Part shown: positions 17,793-25,855 of the stretch, piece after piece | Numbering within the stretch: the stretch's first letter is position 1 | How the letters are laid out: each line of letters begins with the position of its first letter | Origin: Prevotella sp. | GTDB taxonomy: Bacteria; Bacteroidota; Bacteroidia; Bacteroidales; Bacteroidaceae | Direction of reading: 5' to 3' | DNA: 54,793 nt | NCBI GenBank assembly: GCA_017618275.1 | Contig: JAFZUS010000213.1 | Span: 1-54,793, forward strand | The notes under the pieces: model-generated | Database searches by the model: none | Seen by the model: the letters and a program-made list of their open reading frames with translations, nothing else | Told to the model about the DNA's origin: nothing | Translations under genes and position numbers: made by a program

Positions 17793-18580
17793 TTCTGCGG
17801 TACATTGGTCAAGGGCGCATGAAGCGAGTCAGGTATGACTTCTTGTTGCGGTTGCTGGGCAGCCTGTTGAGGCATATTATCGTCCACCAATCCGTTCTCG
17901 CGAACCTGTATCTCGTTGGCTGTCTGATAGTACTCCTTCACATAGGGGTCATCCTTGAAGTTCTTTGTAGCCTTGCTCATGATATCCTCTATCTGCGGTG
18001 TCAGCACAGGATAGGGATAACTGCTCGTCATAATCATAAAGACACCAGGACCGAGCACGTTGTCGAAATTCTCCACGATGAAATTCGTCACCAGCGAATC
18101 TTCGCGCTGGGCAATCGTGGCGGCTTCTATGGAGAGTTGTCTGTCGATAACCTCTTCATCAATACCGTCGAGCAACATCTGACTCTGCTTGTGCGAGAGT
18201 TCGTTCATCTCGTTGTTCAACTGCGTATGCAGCGTAATGAACTCATACAGTTTGTCGTTCAGGGGCGATCCGCTCACCTTCTGACTGGCATTGTCTATCC
18301 TGATCTCTATCTCTCCCTTCTCCACAACGATGGGCATGATGCTCTCATCATCCATGAAGAGATTAGCCATTCGCACGGTATCGAGCAGTCCTGCAAAACG
18401 GAACTTGCCATGCACCACGTCGCAGGAATCAATATTCTTCAATTCATTGTCCTTGAATGCCTTCAGGTATAGTTTGCTTCCATCCAGCGACGAAATCGAT
18501 GATGAACCCTGAATATTATAGGACTCAGCACACGATGTCAGCGCCAAGATTGTTATCAATGCTAATAGAATTCTGCTCAT
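17789..18580 (-). CDS. DUF4369 domain lipoprotein
   Basis: A lipoprotein of about 263 residues, exported and anchored by the Cys in ILALTSCAES. The following region (SLDGSKLYLKAFKDNELKNIDSCDVVHGKFRF) is a DUF4369 domain, a beta-rich module usually fused to thioredoxin-like domains in Bacteroidetes. Here no CxxC follows; instead there is a helical region and a Gln/Pro-rich tail (PQQAAQQPQQE). An upstream in-frame start at 18628 exists, but the -7 box at 18600-18607 would lie inside it, so ATG at 18580 (or 18586) is preferred. Its stop overlaps the pyrC start by 4 bp. Function is unknown. Confidence 0.78.
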   Translation of the reverse strand: MSRILLALITILALTSCAESYNIQGSSSISSLDGSKLYLKAFKDNELKNIDSCDVVHGKFRFAGLLDTVRMANLFMDDESIMPIVVEKGEIEIRIDNASQKVSGSPLNDKLYEFITLHTQLNNEMNELSHKQSQMLLDGIDEEVIDRQLSIEAATIAQREDSLVTNFIVENFDNVLGPGVFMIMTSSYPYPVLTPQIEDIMSKATKNFKDDPYVKEYYQTANEIQVRENGLVDDNMPQQAAQQPQQEVIPDSLHAPLTNVPQK

Positions 18581-18599
18581 ATACATTTGTTTTCGTCTG

Positions 18600-18607
18600 C
18601 AAATGTA
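18600..18607 (-). promoter_or_regulatory. -7 promoter box of the DUF4369-pyrC-metH' operon
   Basis: Minus-strand TACATTTG, with a TTTG 18 bp further upstream (18626-18629 complement). It decides the start of the downstream lipoprotein. Confidence 0.6.
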
Positions 18608-18666
18608 CGATGTTCTATTGAAGTACAAAAATAAATTTGCGCATTTTAAAACAAATGCGCAAACTT

Positions 18667-19080
18667 TTATAGTTTTTTTGAAGATGTATTAGTCTCTTTC
18701 TCCAATTCGTGGCCGATTCTGTGAGTTGCGTACAGTTGCAGGATAGCGGCAACCAGCAGCACAACCACCCATTTGTTATACACATATTCCATATAGGTAA
18801 TATAACTGAGTCCTAGGAAATTCCCCTGATTGGCGAGCATCAGCAGGGCTGCCAACAGGAAGAGAACATCACTCAGCAACATGATCCTGCGCAGGCGACG
18901 GATGGTGAAATTCTGGCCTTCATAGCGTTGCAACATCTGCATCGACGCAAAGCAGATAGCCCCAACGGCAAACACATAGGGAGCCGGGCGCCACGCCAAC
19001 AGGGTGGTACCTGCCCCAATCACCATCAGCAAGCCACCGACGAGATAGATGATGCTCTGTACTTTATTCAGTTGTCTCAT
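18667..19080 (-). CDS. Small integral membrane protein, conserved hypothetical
   Basis: About 137 residues with four hydrophobic segments (near IIYLVGGLLMVIGAGTTLLAW, YVFAVGAICFASM, LLSDVLFLLAALLMLA and WVVVLLVAAILQLYATHRI) and a charged tail. I do not recognise a functional family. ATG at 19080 is preferred over the longer frame because MRQLNKVQ leads straight into the first helix, and it gives a 17-bp overlap with the upstream FtsB-like gene, so the two are coupled. A role at the cell envelope or division site is possible only by association. Confidence 0.7.
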   Translation of the reverse strand: MRQLNKVQSIIYLVGGLLMVIGAGTTLLAWRPAPYVFAVGAICFASMQMLQRYEGQNFTIRRLRRIMLLSDVLFLLAALLMLANQGNFLGLSYITYMEYVYNKWVVVLLVAAILQLYATHRIGHELEKETNTSSKKL

Positions 19081-19423
19081 TATTAACAATCCGTTGGGGG
19101 CCACGCTCATCGTCGCTCAGTACATAGATGTCCTCATCGTCGGCCTTCATGAAATAACGCTCACGGGCAATCTTCTCCATCGCCTTCGGGTCTTTGTTCA
19201 TCTGACGGATCTGCGACTGGTCACGCTCAAAGGCAGCATTGTACTTGCCTATCTCCTCTTCCAACTCACTGATGCGACGCTGGTTCTTGAAGTGATTCCA
19301 GATGCTGTTCTCATCGAGGAATCCCACGACAAGCACACCCAACAGCACGACCACCGTATATTTCAGGGCCTGCGAACGCCATACCTTCAGGACGATTACT
19401 TTGATATTATCCAATACTTTCAT
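19064..19423 (-). CDS. Septum formation initiator, FtsB/DivIC-like
   Basis: A 119-residue bitopic protein: a short cytosolic N-terminus, one membrane helix (YTVVVLLGVLVVGFL, about 22-36), then a coiled coil (RRISELEEEIGKYNAAFERDQSQIRQM) and a conserved C-terminal KIARERYFMKADDEDIYVL region. This is the layout of FtsB/DivIC, which bridges FtsQ and FtsL in the divisome. Its promoter box is 10 bp before the start codon, so the mRNA would be nearly leaderless. It is divergently transcribed from dnaX. Confidence 0.87.
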   Translation of the reverse strand: MKVLDNIKVIVLKVWRSQALKYTVVVLLGVLVVGFLDENSIWNHFKNQRRISELEEEIGKYNAAFERDQSQIRQMNKDPKAMEKIARERYFMKADDEDIYVLSDDERGPQRIVNNETTE

Positions 19424-19433
19424 AAATTCGTTG

Positions 19434-19441
19434 CAAAGTTA
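19434..19441 (-). promoter_or_regulatory. -7 promoter box of the ftsB-like gene
   Basis: Minus-strand TAACTTTG, ending 10 bp before the ATG. Confidence 0.6.
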
Positions 19442-19463
19442 CACAATTTCCAAAAAAAATATG

Positions 19464-19471
19464 TATCTTTG
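19464..19471 (+). promoter_or_regulatory. -7 promoter box of dnaX
   Basis: TATCTTTG followed by GCACC, 23 bp before the dnaX ATG. Confidence 0.65.
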
Positions 19472-19494
19472 CACCATAATTTTTCAAAAATAAT

Positions 19495-21282
19495 ATGGAA
19501 TATATCGTTTCGGCACGAAAGTACCGCCCTATCACCTTCGATACGGTTGTCGGACAGGCGGCTCTCACCACCACGCTGAAGAATGCCGTCAAGAGCGGAA
19601 AATTGGCTCATGCCTATCTCTTCTGCGGACCTCGTGGTGTGGGAAAGACCACCTGCGCCCGCATCTTCGCCAAGGCCATCAACTGCCAGAATCCCACCCC
19701 TGACGGTGAAGCCTGCAACGAGTGTGAGAGTTGTCAGTCGTTCAACGAACAGCGTTCGCTGAACATCTTCGAACTCGATGCTGCCTCGAACAACAGCGTA
19801 GAGCACATCAAGACGCTCATGGAGCAGACACGCATCCCACCGCAACTCGGCAAGTATAAGGTCTTCATCATCGACGAGGTACACATGCTCTCCACGTCGG
19901 CCTTCAACGCCTTCCTCAAGACGCTGGAGGAGCCCCCCGCACACGTCATCTTCATCCTCGCCACGACGGAGAAGCACAAGATCCTGCCCACCATCCTGAG
20001 TCGTTGTCAGATTTATGACTTCGAGCGGATGACGGTAAGGAATACAGTAGACCATCTGAAGCATGTGGCTGAGAAAGAGGGTATCACCTACGAGGAGGAG
20101 GCGCTGGCAGTCATCGCAGAGAAAGCCGATGGCGGTATGCGTGACGCACTCTCCATCTTCGATCAGGCCGCTTCTTTCTGTCAGGGAAACATCACCTACC
20201 AGAAGGTCATCGAAGACCTGAACGTGCTGGATTCGGAGAACTACTTCCAGATTATCGACCTCTCTATTAATAATAAGGTGAGCGACATCATGGTGCTGCT
20301 CAACTCGATTATCAACAAGGGGTTCGATGGCGGATTGCTGATTCAGGGGCTTGCCAAACATGTACGTAACGTGCTGATGGCCAAGGACCCACAGACGCTC
20401 CCCCTGCTCGAAGTGAGCGACCAACAGCGCCAACGCTATCAGGAACAGGCCCAAAAAGCCGAAACCCGTTTCCTCTACCAGGCCCTACGACTGATGAACC
20501 AGTGCGACATCAACTATCGCCAGTCGTCCAACAAGCGTCTGCTCGTGGAACTGACGCTCATCGAGATTGCGCAGATCACACAACCAGACGATGGTGTCAG
20601 CGCGGGGCGTCGCCCCAGAAGATTAAAATCCCTGTTTAAGAACCTGATACAGCAGCCTCAGCCCAAGACCGCGGCCCCACAGGTAGCCGTGGCTGAGCCT
20701 GCTGCATCAAAACCAAAAGCCCAAGTAGAACAAGGCAATCCTGGAAAACCTGGGGAATCGAGGACAGCCAGCGACTCTAATACCCTTGGCAATAGCAAGC
20801 CCGCCCCCAAACTCAGCAATATCGGTTTCTCATGGAGCAATCTCCGTGGCAAATCCTCGAAGATGAACATCATCCCAGGCAGTATGGGCGACGGCAAGGA
20901 ACAGCAAGCCACAGAGGACCAGCCCTTCACACAGGAGGATCTTGAACTGCAATGGCTCTCAATGTGTAACCGTATGCCCCAGCAGTACAGCGGTATCGCT
21001 GCCCGTATGAAAAACATGAACCCTGTCATCACTGAGATGCCCCAGATAGAGGTGACTGTCGACAACGAACTCATCAAACAGGAGATGGAGAATATCTTCA
21101 AGAGCATCCTGAAAACCCTGAAAATCTATCTCCATAATAACGAGATCACGTTGACCATCCTTGTCAGCGACAAGCCTGTCGGCAAGAAGATACTCACCCG
21201 TCGCGAGCAGTTCGAGGAGATGAGTCAAAAAAATCCTGCCGTAGAAGCACTACGACAGGCATTTGATCTCGAACTGGCTTGA
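19495..21282 (+). CDS. dnaX: DNA polymerase III subunit gamma/tau
   Basis: The 595-residue clamp-loader ATPase of the replisome. Walker A GPRGVGKTTCARIF, the zinc-binding cysteines in NCQNPTPDGEACNECESC, Walker B FIIDEVHML and the SRCQIYDF arginine-finger motif all lie in the first 180 residues. Residues from about 360 onward are a proline- and lysine-rich linker and a tau-type C-terminal domain. I see no obvious slippery AAAAAAG that would make a separate gamma form. The stop codon is 2 bp from the convergent asnA stop. Confidence 0.96.
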   Translation: MEYIVSARKYRPITFDTVVGQAALTTTLKNAVKSGKLAHAYLFCGPRGVGKTTCARIFAKAINCQNPTPDGEACNECESCQSFNEQRSLNIFELDAASNNSVEHIKTLMEQTRIPPQLGKYKVFIIDEVHMLSTSAFNAFLKTLEEPPAHVIFILATTEKHKILPTILSRCQIYDFERMTVRNTVDHLKHVAEKEGITYEEEALAVIAEKADGGMRDALSIFDQAASFCQGNITYQKVIEDLNVLDSENYFQIIDLSINNKVSDIMVLLNSIINKGFDGGLLIQGLAKHVRNVLMAKDPQTLPLLEVSDQQRQRYQEQAQKAETRFLYQALRLMNQCDINYRQSSNKRLLVELTLIEIAQITQPDDGVSAGRRPRRLKSLFKNLIQQPQPKTAAPQVAVAEPAASKPKAQVEQGNPGKPGESRTASDSNTLGNSKPAPKLSNIGFSWSNLRGKSSKMNIIPGSMGDGKEQQATEDQPFTQEDLELQWLSMCNRMPQQYSGIAARMKNMNPVITEMPQIEVTVDNELIKQEMENIFKSILKTLKIYLHNNEITLTILVSDKPVGKKILTRREQFEEMSQKNPAVEALRQAFDLELA

Positions 21283-21284
21283 AG

Positions 21285-22322
21285 TCAGATGAGGTTCATC
21301 CCCAGTGCCTTACACTCCTTGCGCATATCGTCCGGCCAGATACTGGCTTGAATCTCTCCGATATGTCCCTTGTGGAGCAGCACCATACACAGACGACTCT
21401 GTCCGATACCACCACCGATTGACAACGGCAACTTGTCGTTGAGCAACTGCTGGTGGAAATAGAGTTGTTCGCGCTCTTCCTTCTTTTCTATCTTCAACTG
21501 GCGCAGCAACGACTCCTTGTCGACACGGATACCCATCGATGAGAGTTCGAACGAACGTCCCAGCACAGGATACCAGATCAGGATGTCGCCATTGAGCCCC
21601 ATCTGGCCGTTTTCAGCCACCGTACTCCAGTCATCATAGTCAGGCGCACGTCCATCGTGCTTCTCGCCGTTCGACAGTTTTCCGCCTATACCTATAATAA
21701 ATACGGCACCGTAGGCCTCGCAGATAGCATCCTCACGCTCCTTCGGGGTCTTGTTGGGATACATCTTCAGCAACTCTTCCGCATGGATGAAGTGAATCTT
21801 CTCTGGCAGAAAGGGCCTGATCTGCGGATAAGTCTCGCAGGTCAGATACTCCGTACGACGGATGGCGGCATAGATACGCTCCACCACATTCTTCAGGAAT
21901 CCGAGCGTACGGTCCTCACGACGGATCACGGCCTCCCAGTCCCATTGGTCTACATAGAGCGAGTGCAGGTTGTCCAACTCTTCATCAGCACGGATGGCAT
22001 TCATATCCGTATAGATGCCATAGCCCGGTTCTATCTGATACTCCGCCAGCGAGAGTCGCTTCCACTTGGCCAGGGAATGAACCACCTCAGCCTCTGCATC
22101 ACCCAAATCCTTGATGGGGAACGATACGGCACGCTCCACACCATTCAGGTCGTCGTTGATGCCCAGGCCCTTCAACACGAACAGGGGCGCAGTGACACGA
22201 CGAAGCCTCAACTCTGTCGAGAGGTTCTGCTGGAAGAATTCCTTAATCAATTTGATGCCCTGTTCCGTCTGCTTTGTATCGAGCAAAGCCTCATACTTCA
22301 CGGGCTTGATAATTTGTCCCAT
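21285..22322 (-). CDS. asnA: Aspartate-ammonia ligase (asparagine synthetase A)
   Basis: A 345-residue cytosolic enzyme making asparagine from aspartate, ammonia and ATP. It has the class II tRNA-synthetase-like fold: LRLRRVTAPLFV, GLGINDDLNGVERAVSFPIK, the substrate-binding VDQWDWEAVI, and the terminal motif LPLSIGGGIGQSRLCMVLL. Length matches the family. It has its own promoter box at 22358-22365. Confidence 0.96.
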   Translation of the reverse strand: MGQIIKPVKYEALLDTKQTEQGIKLIKEFFQQNLSTELRLRRVTAPLFVLKGLGINDDLNGVERAVSFPIKDLGDAEAEVVHSLAKWKRLSLAEYQIEPGYGIYTDMNAIRADEELDNLHSLYVDQWDWEAVIRREDRTLGFLKNVVERIYAAIRRTEYLTCETYPQIRPFLPEKIHFIHAEELLKMYPNKTPKEREDAICEAYGAVFIIGIGGKLSNGEKHDGRAPDYDDWSTVAENGQMGLNGDILIWYPVLGRSFELSSMGIRVDKESLLRQLKIEKKEEREQLYFHQQLLNDKLPLSIGGGIGQSRLCMVLLHKGHIGEIQASIWPDDMRKECKALGMNLI

Positions 22323-22357
22323 ATCTCAGTTTATGTTTAATTTGCTTTTTTGCGCGG

Positions 22358-22365
22358 CAAAGGTA
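22358..22365 (-). promoter_or_regulatory. -7 promoter box of asnA
   Basis: Minus-strand TACCTTTG, 35 bp before the start codon. A TTTG lies 24 bp upstream, slightly further than usual. Confidence 0.55.
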
Positions 22366-22516
22366 TCATTTTTATTTCACATCCGCAAGCAAAAAGCCAA
22401 ATATTTTTGCAAAATGACACAAATCGTTGACTTCTGCTAACATTTTGCACCGACCCGCTGCCCGTTAACAAATCATAATTCTCAATTCCCAATTCTCAAT
22501 TCTCGATTAAAAGTAT

Positions 22517-22524
22517 TACTTTTG
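22517..22524 (+). promoter_or_regulatory. -7 promoter box of tRNA-Arg
   Basis: TACTTTTG, 20 bp before the tRNA 5' end, just after an AATTCTCAATTC-type minirepeat at about 22479-22506. Confidence 0.6.
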
Positions 22525-22544
22525 CATCCGCTTAGCCGCAGCAT

Positions 22545-22616
22545 GCACCCGTAGTTTAAAGGATAGAATAACGGATTCCGGTTCCGTTGGTCACGGTTCG
22601 ATTCCGTGCGGGTGTA
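22545..22616 (+). tRNA. tRNA-Arg (anticodon CCG)
   Basis: The acceptor stem GCACCCG/CGGGTGT (22545-22551 with 22609-22615), the anticodon arm ACGGA-TTCCGGT-TCCGT with CCG at positions 34-36, and the T arm CACGG-TTCGATT-CCGTG fold into a cloverleaf. The discriminator base is A and the CCA end is not encoded. It reads CGG codons. The tRNA borders the restriction-modification region, and tRNA ends are common integration sites, but no duplicated tRNA 3' end was noticed. Confidence 0.93.
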
Positions 22617-22688
22617 CATAATATCCTCGCTGAGTGGCGAATATCTTATACTCTTTGCGAATAATCGCTGCTACGACTTCTATTTGTT

Positions 22689-23309
22689 TCATATTTCTTC
22701 TTCCGCCGCCATTGGCATCTGCCTGTCCTCTTCCTCCAGTTTTGGATAGGGTACGACTCTGGCCTGATGATCTTGCAGCCAGATATGGTTTAGAGTGAAA
22801 GCGATAGAGTCCAATGTTTCTTCCCGCTTCTTTGGTGTCAGTTCACACTCCCATACCGTAATACAATGCCACCCCATTGTCGCCAACTGTTTCTGTTCCT
22901 TCTTGTCGCGCTCTTTGTTTCTGCGAATCTTCGCCACCCAGAACTCCCTGTTCGTCTTCGGAATCTTACAGCACTCTGAGCTTTCAATTATGCATTGTGC
23001 ATTATGCATTGTGAATTGAACCTGGTGTCCATGCCAGAAACACCCATTCACAAAGATACACGTCCTGTATTTCCTCAGTACCAAGTCAGGATGCCCAGGC
23101 AACCTCTTATGATTTAGTCTGTATCTAAATCCTCTTTTCCACAATCCACGCCGCACAATCATTTCTGGCTTCGTGTCTTTCGACCGAATCGCTGCCATAT
23201 TGGCTGATCGCCGAGCCTGCTCACGCTCGATAGAACTGATGCCAGCATCGCTCTGCTCTTGCTTAATCGCAGCCTTGGCATGTCGTTGCTGTTTCGAGAA
23301 CTTATCCAT
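22689..23309 (-). CDS. vsr: Very short patch repair endonuclease (Vsr), with a repeat-derived insertion
   Basis: A 206-residue nuclease that nicks DNA at T:G mismatches made by deamination of 5-methylcytosine. RRSANMAAIRSKDTKPEM, LPGHPDLVL with catalytic Asp75, and VNGCFWHGH (89-95) are family motifs, followed by IPKTNREFWVAKIRRNKERD. Between the last two, residues about 96-115 (QVQFTMHNAQCIIES...) are 12 or so longer than usual and come from an AATGCAT-type minirepeat at 22985-23018. The insertion displaces the zinc-site Cys that normally follows the WHGH motif; Cys113/Cys114 may replace it. It has its own promoter, downstream of the methyltransferase-McrBC genes whose methylation it would protect. 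Confidence 0.9.
   Translation of the reverse strand: MDKFSKQQRHAKAAIKQEQSDAGISSIEREQARRSANMAAIRSKDTKPEMIVRRGLWKRGFRYRLNHKRLPGHPDLVLRKYRTCIFVNGCFWHGHQVQFTMHNAQCIIESSECCKIPKTNREFWVAKIRRNKERDKKEQKQLATMGWHCITVWECELTPKKREETLDSIAFTLNHIWLQDHQARVVPYPKLEEEDRQMPMAAEEEI
22985..23018. repeat. Minirepeat translated inside vsr
   Basis: A 34-bp block bounded by CAATT and AATTG and made of repeated ATGCATTGTG/ATTATGCATT units, read in frame within Vsr. Confidence 0.7.
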
Positions 23310-23332
23310 TGGACGTTATTCTTTATGCGTTG

Positions 23333-23340
23333 CAAAGATA
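23333..23340 (-). promoter_or_regulatory. -7 promoter box of vsr
   Basis: Minus-strand TATCTTTG, 23 bp before the ATG. The rest of the 23341-23499 gap shows nothing further. Confidence 0.6.
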
Positions 23341-23499
23341 CAACTTTTTCGCGAAAGTAGTTTCAATTATTGACGTTTTTCTTTCTATGCCATTATTTAT
23401 GACGGGCATTTTCTCCCTGTTACCCTTAGCCCTATCCCCTGCGAGCCTTAACTCTTCACCTTTCAAAATTTAATACAGGTACATGTTGGTGGTCACAGC

Positions 23500-25842
23500 T
23501 TATATCTGATACTCTTTCATCTCTGAACAACTATGGAATATGGGAGTATACTCTTTGTAGTTCCTATTTGTCCTTGCCCATGAAATAATACGGAAAATAT
23601 CATAGTTGCCTAAGTAAACCTCTTCATCGATTAGATAGCACTCATAGCTAAATTGCGGATTACGTGGATACCCAGCCCTTATCATGTCAGAGGGTCGCAT
23701 CTCTTTCGTCCCATTTACTCTGTAGGCAATAAAACTATTTTCATGCTCTTTCCCCTCCTGATAAAGAAGGATGAAGCGGACATTATACTTGTCCAAATCT
23801 TCTCTTGGAAAAGCACCATCACGAATACTACCCAAACGTATGTTGTACATACACTGTCTTTGTATCCATTCAAGATGCTCTTGGTTATGGTAGCAGCCTA
23901 TAAGCACGTGAGCCTCTGAATAACGTTCTAAATAATAACGGGGTTTCCAATCGTTGGCGGCTGCATCTCTTTCGTAAGCAAGTCCCTTCTGAGGAATGAC
24001 TTTCTCCAACAATCCTGCTTTTCTGTCGTTCTCCTCTAACCAAGCACGAATTTGTTCATAGAGTACAAATTCACTACTTGTAGGGTCAACATATAGATTA
24101 CCTTCCTCATCTATCTTGGTTGTTCCTGGCCTTAGTGGAAAGGCACCTATGCCAACCTTTTCTATCGAACGATGATAATACGACTGTTCGTACTCTGTTT
24201 TCTCCATATTGCCTGGATAGAGCACATAGCCGCCAATGATTTCTTTCTTCAAATGTGCATCACCTTTCCCATCAGCATAATAGATGGCATCCCTATATCT
24301 ATGCATCTGATTGATGGCATCTTCTGGCGGAACGTCCTTTCCCTCAATCCTTCTATCATTCAAACGATACTTGGCATCAAAGAGATAAGTATATACAATA
24401 TCCTGTTCGCTCTTCTTCGAGAGCCTCAGCACAATATCTGGACGCTGGATCGTAGTAAATGTAAGTGTATCATCTATAGCAGATTCTATATCAGCGTCTT
24501 CTTTTTCCACTTGTGCGTTATAGCTGACGGTAGCCAGTTCCACATCACCTTTCTTGAACGTCACTTCCGACTTGGAGCCATATACCAACTGACGAATGAA
24601 ACCTGATGTCAGTTCCCTGCCTGATGAGTTCGCAGTCGTTTCTTCGCCCAAAATCTGCTGCACCATGTTCTTTACCTTGATGAAGCACCAAATCTCGTAA
24701 AGTTCCGATATGTCCTTTACCTCCAAGTGTCGCATGCTGTCTTCCAGTTCGTAGCCGCATTGTAGCAATAGCCAGTTCTTATAGATATCGCTATAGCCTC
24801 TGGCGCGTTTCATCACCAGCGAGTCCTGGGTGAAGCCCTTGAACTGTCCTATCTGTCGGAAGAAAGGATGATTGCTTAGCCTCGACAACGTATCATCCAT
24901 CTCGCTGATGCGAAGCGATATGGTTTCATCGTTTACTTTCAAACTATTTCTAATATGCACCCTTACTATCGAAAACCGTCTGTGCATCTCCTTGATGGCA
25001 TACTTTAGGAAACGGTTCTCAATAGTATCTTTTGAGAGGAACATTTCTTCCGTCCGATACAAATGGTGAGGGTCGTTCTTGAAAAGCGAATATTCATTCT
25101 CTGTATCTGCAGAGAGATTACGGAGACGCTCAGCCCTTTCGTGGCGCACCTCTGCCTTCAACCTCCGTTTGGGATTATTGATAATCGTTTTCGCAGCCTT
25201 GACAATTTCGTCAAAACACTGGCTGAATATCTGCCACCATATCAGATCTGTACTCTCGCTGTCGTTAGCCTTAAAACTCAGATAGGTCTGTTTTAGGAAC
25301 GAATAACTCAACATCGAATACTCCTGTTCGATGTCGTTGATCATCTGGCGCATGTCTGTGCGATAGTCCAACTTGTAGCTAAGCACTTCTGTACGGAAGT
25401 CCATACATTGCTGTTCTCCGCCAACGGTGTAAACCACCTTGAAATCCGTTCGTCCCACTTGGTTCTTGAAATTCAGCGTACCAAATAGCAGCGAATCTTC
25501 GTCACTTGCATCAGAAGCGGCATCCGATGAATGTCCGGCAATATAGAGTCCGACTATCTTTACCCCTTCATGTAGAGGTTTTACCCTAATAGGGTACTCT
25601 GTGTTCTCAAAGAAGGCGGCCAACTTGTGAAAGTTCTTTTCTTCAGCAGCTTCATTGTCGAAGTAAAACGTGGTATCCTCCTGTTCAGTTGCATAGACTG
25701 CATTTAGGGGTGTATCTTCCTGCTCACCTTTAGCCATCAGATTCTGTATGGCAGCACGAAGGTGCTTGCCATAGTTCTGGCAGGAGATGCGCAGACTCAC
25801 ATTTCCATCCCTCACCTCAAATGAACTGAATCCTGCGGCCAT
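23500..25842 (-). CDS. McrC-like restriction nuclease (DUF2357 / PD-(D/E)XK)
   Basis: A 780-residue protein. The N-terminal two-thirds resemble DUF2357: a beta-rich start, a helical region with ENRFLKYAI (about 275-283) and the marker LYEIWCFIK (381-389). A PD-(D/E)XK nuclease core follows, with RPDIVLRL (Asp469) and LFDAKYRLN (Asp489, Lys491). The last 150 residues form an extra domain I cannot name. McrC-type subunits cut DNA when driven by a partner GTPase, and the gene 13 bp upstream encodes a McrB-like protein. Together with the adjacent methyltransferase this fits the second restriction subunit of LlaJI-like systems, by context and motif rather than close identity. Confidence 0.8.
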   Translation of the reverse strand: MAAGFSSFEVRDGNVSLRISCQNYGKHLRAAIQNLMAKGEQEDTPLNAVYATEQEDTTFYFDNEAAEEKNFHKLAAFFENTEYPIRVKPLHEGVKIVGLYIAGHSSDAASDASDEDSLLFGTLNFKNQVGRTDFKVVYTVGGEQQCMDFRTEVLSYKLDYRTDMRQMINDIEQEYSMLSYSFLKQTYLSFKANDSESTDLIWWQIFSQCFDEIVKAAKTIINNPKRRLKAEVRHERAERLRNLSADTENEYSLFKNDPHHLYRTEEMFLSKDTIENRFLKYAIKEMHRRFSIVRVHIRNSLKVNDETISLRISEMDDTLSRLSNHPFFRQIGQFKGFTQDSLVMKRARGYSDIYKNWLLLQCGYELEDSMRHLEVKDISELYEIWCFIKVKNMVQQILGEETTANSSGRELTSGFIRQLVYGSKSEVTFKKGDVELATVSYNAQVEKEDADIESAIDDTLTFTTIQRPDIVLRLSKKSEQDIVYTYLFDAKYRLNDRRIEGKDVPPEDAINQMHRYRDAIYYADGKGDAHLKKEIIGGYVLYPGNMEKTEYEQSYYHRSIEKVGIGAFPLRPGTTKIDEEGNLYVDPTSSEFVLYEQIRAWLEENDRKAGLLEKVIPQKGLAYERDAAANDWKPRYYLERYSEAHVLIGCYHNQEHLEWIQRQCMYNIRLGSIRDGAFPREDLDKYNVRFILLYQEGKEHENSFIAYRVNGTKEMRPSDMIRAGYPRNPQFSYECYLIDEEVYLGNYDIFRIISWARTNRNYKEYTPIFHSCSEMKEYQI

Positions 25843-25855
25843 ACCATATTATATA

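Noticed and set aside
22545-22616. tRNA-Arg as attachment site of an integrated island
   Set aside because: No integrase and no duplicated tRNA 3' end were seen before the downstream core genes, so integration here is unproven.
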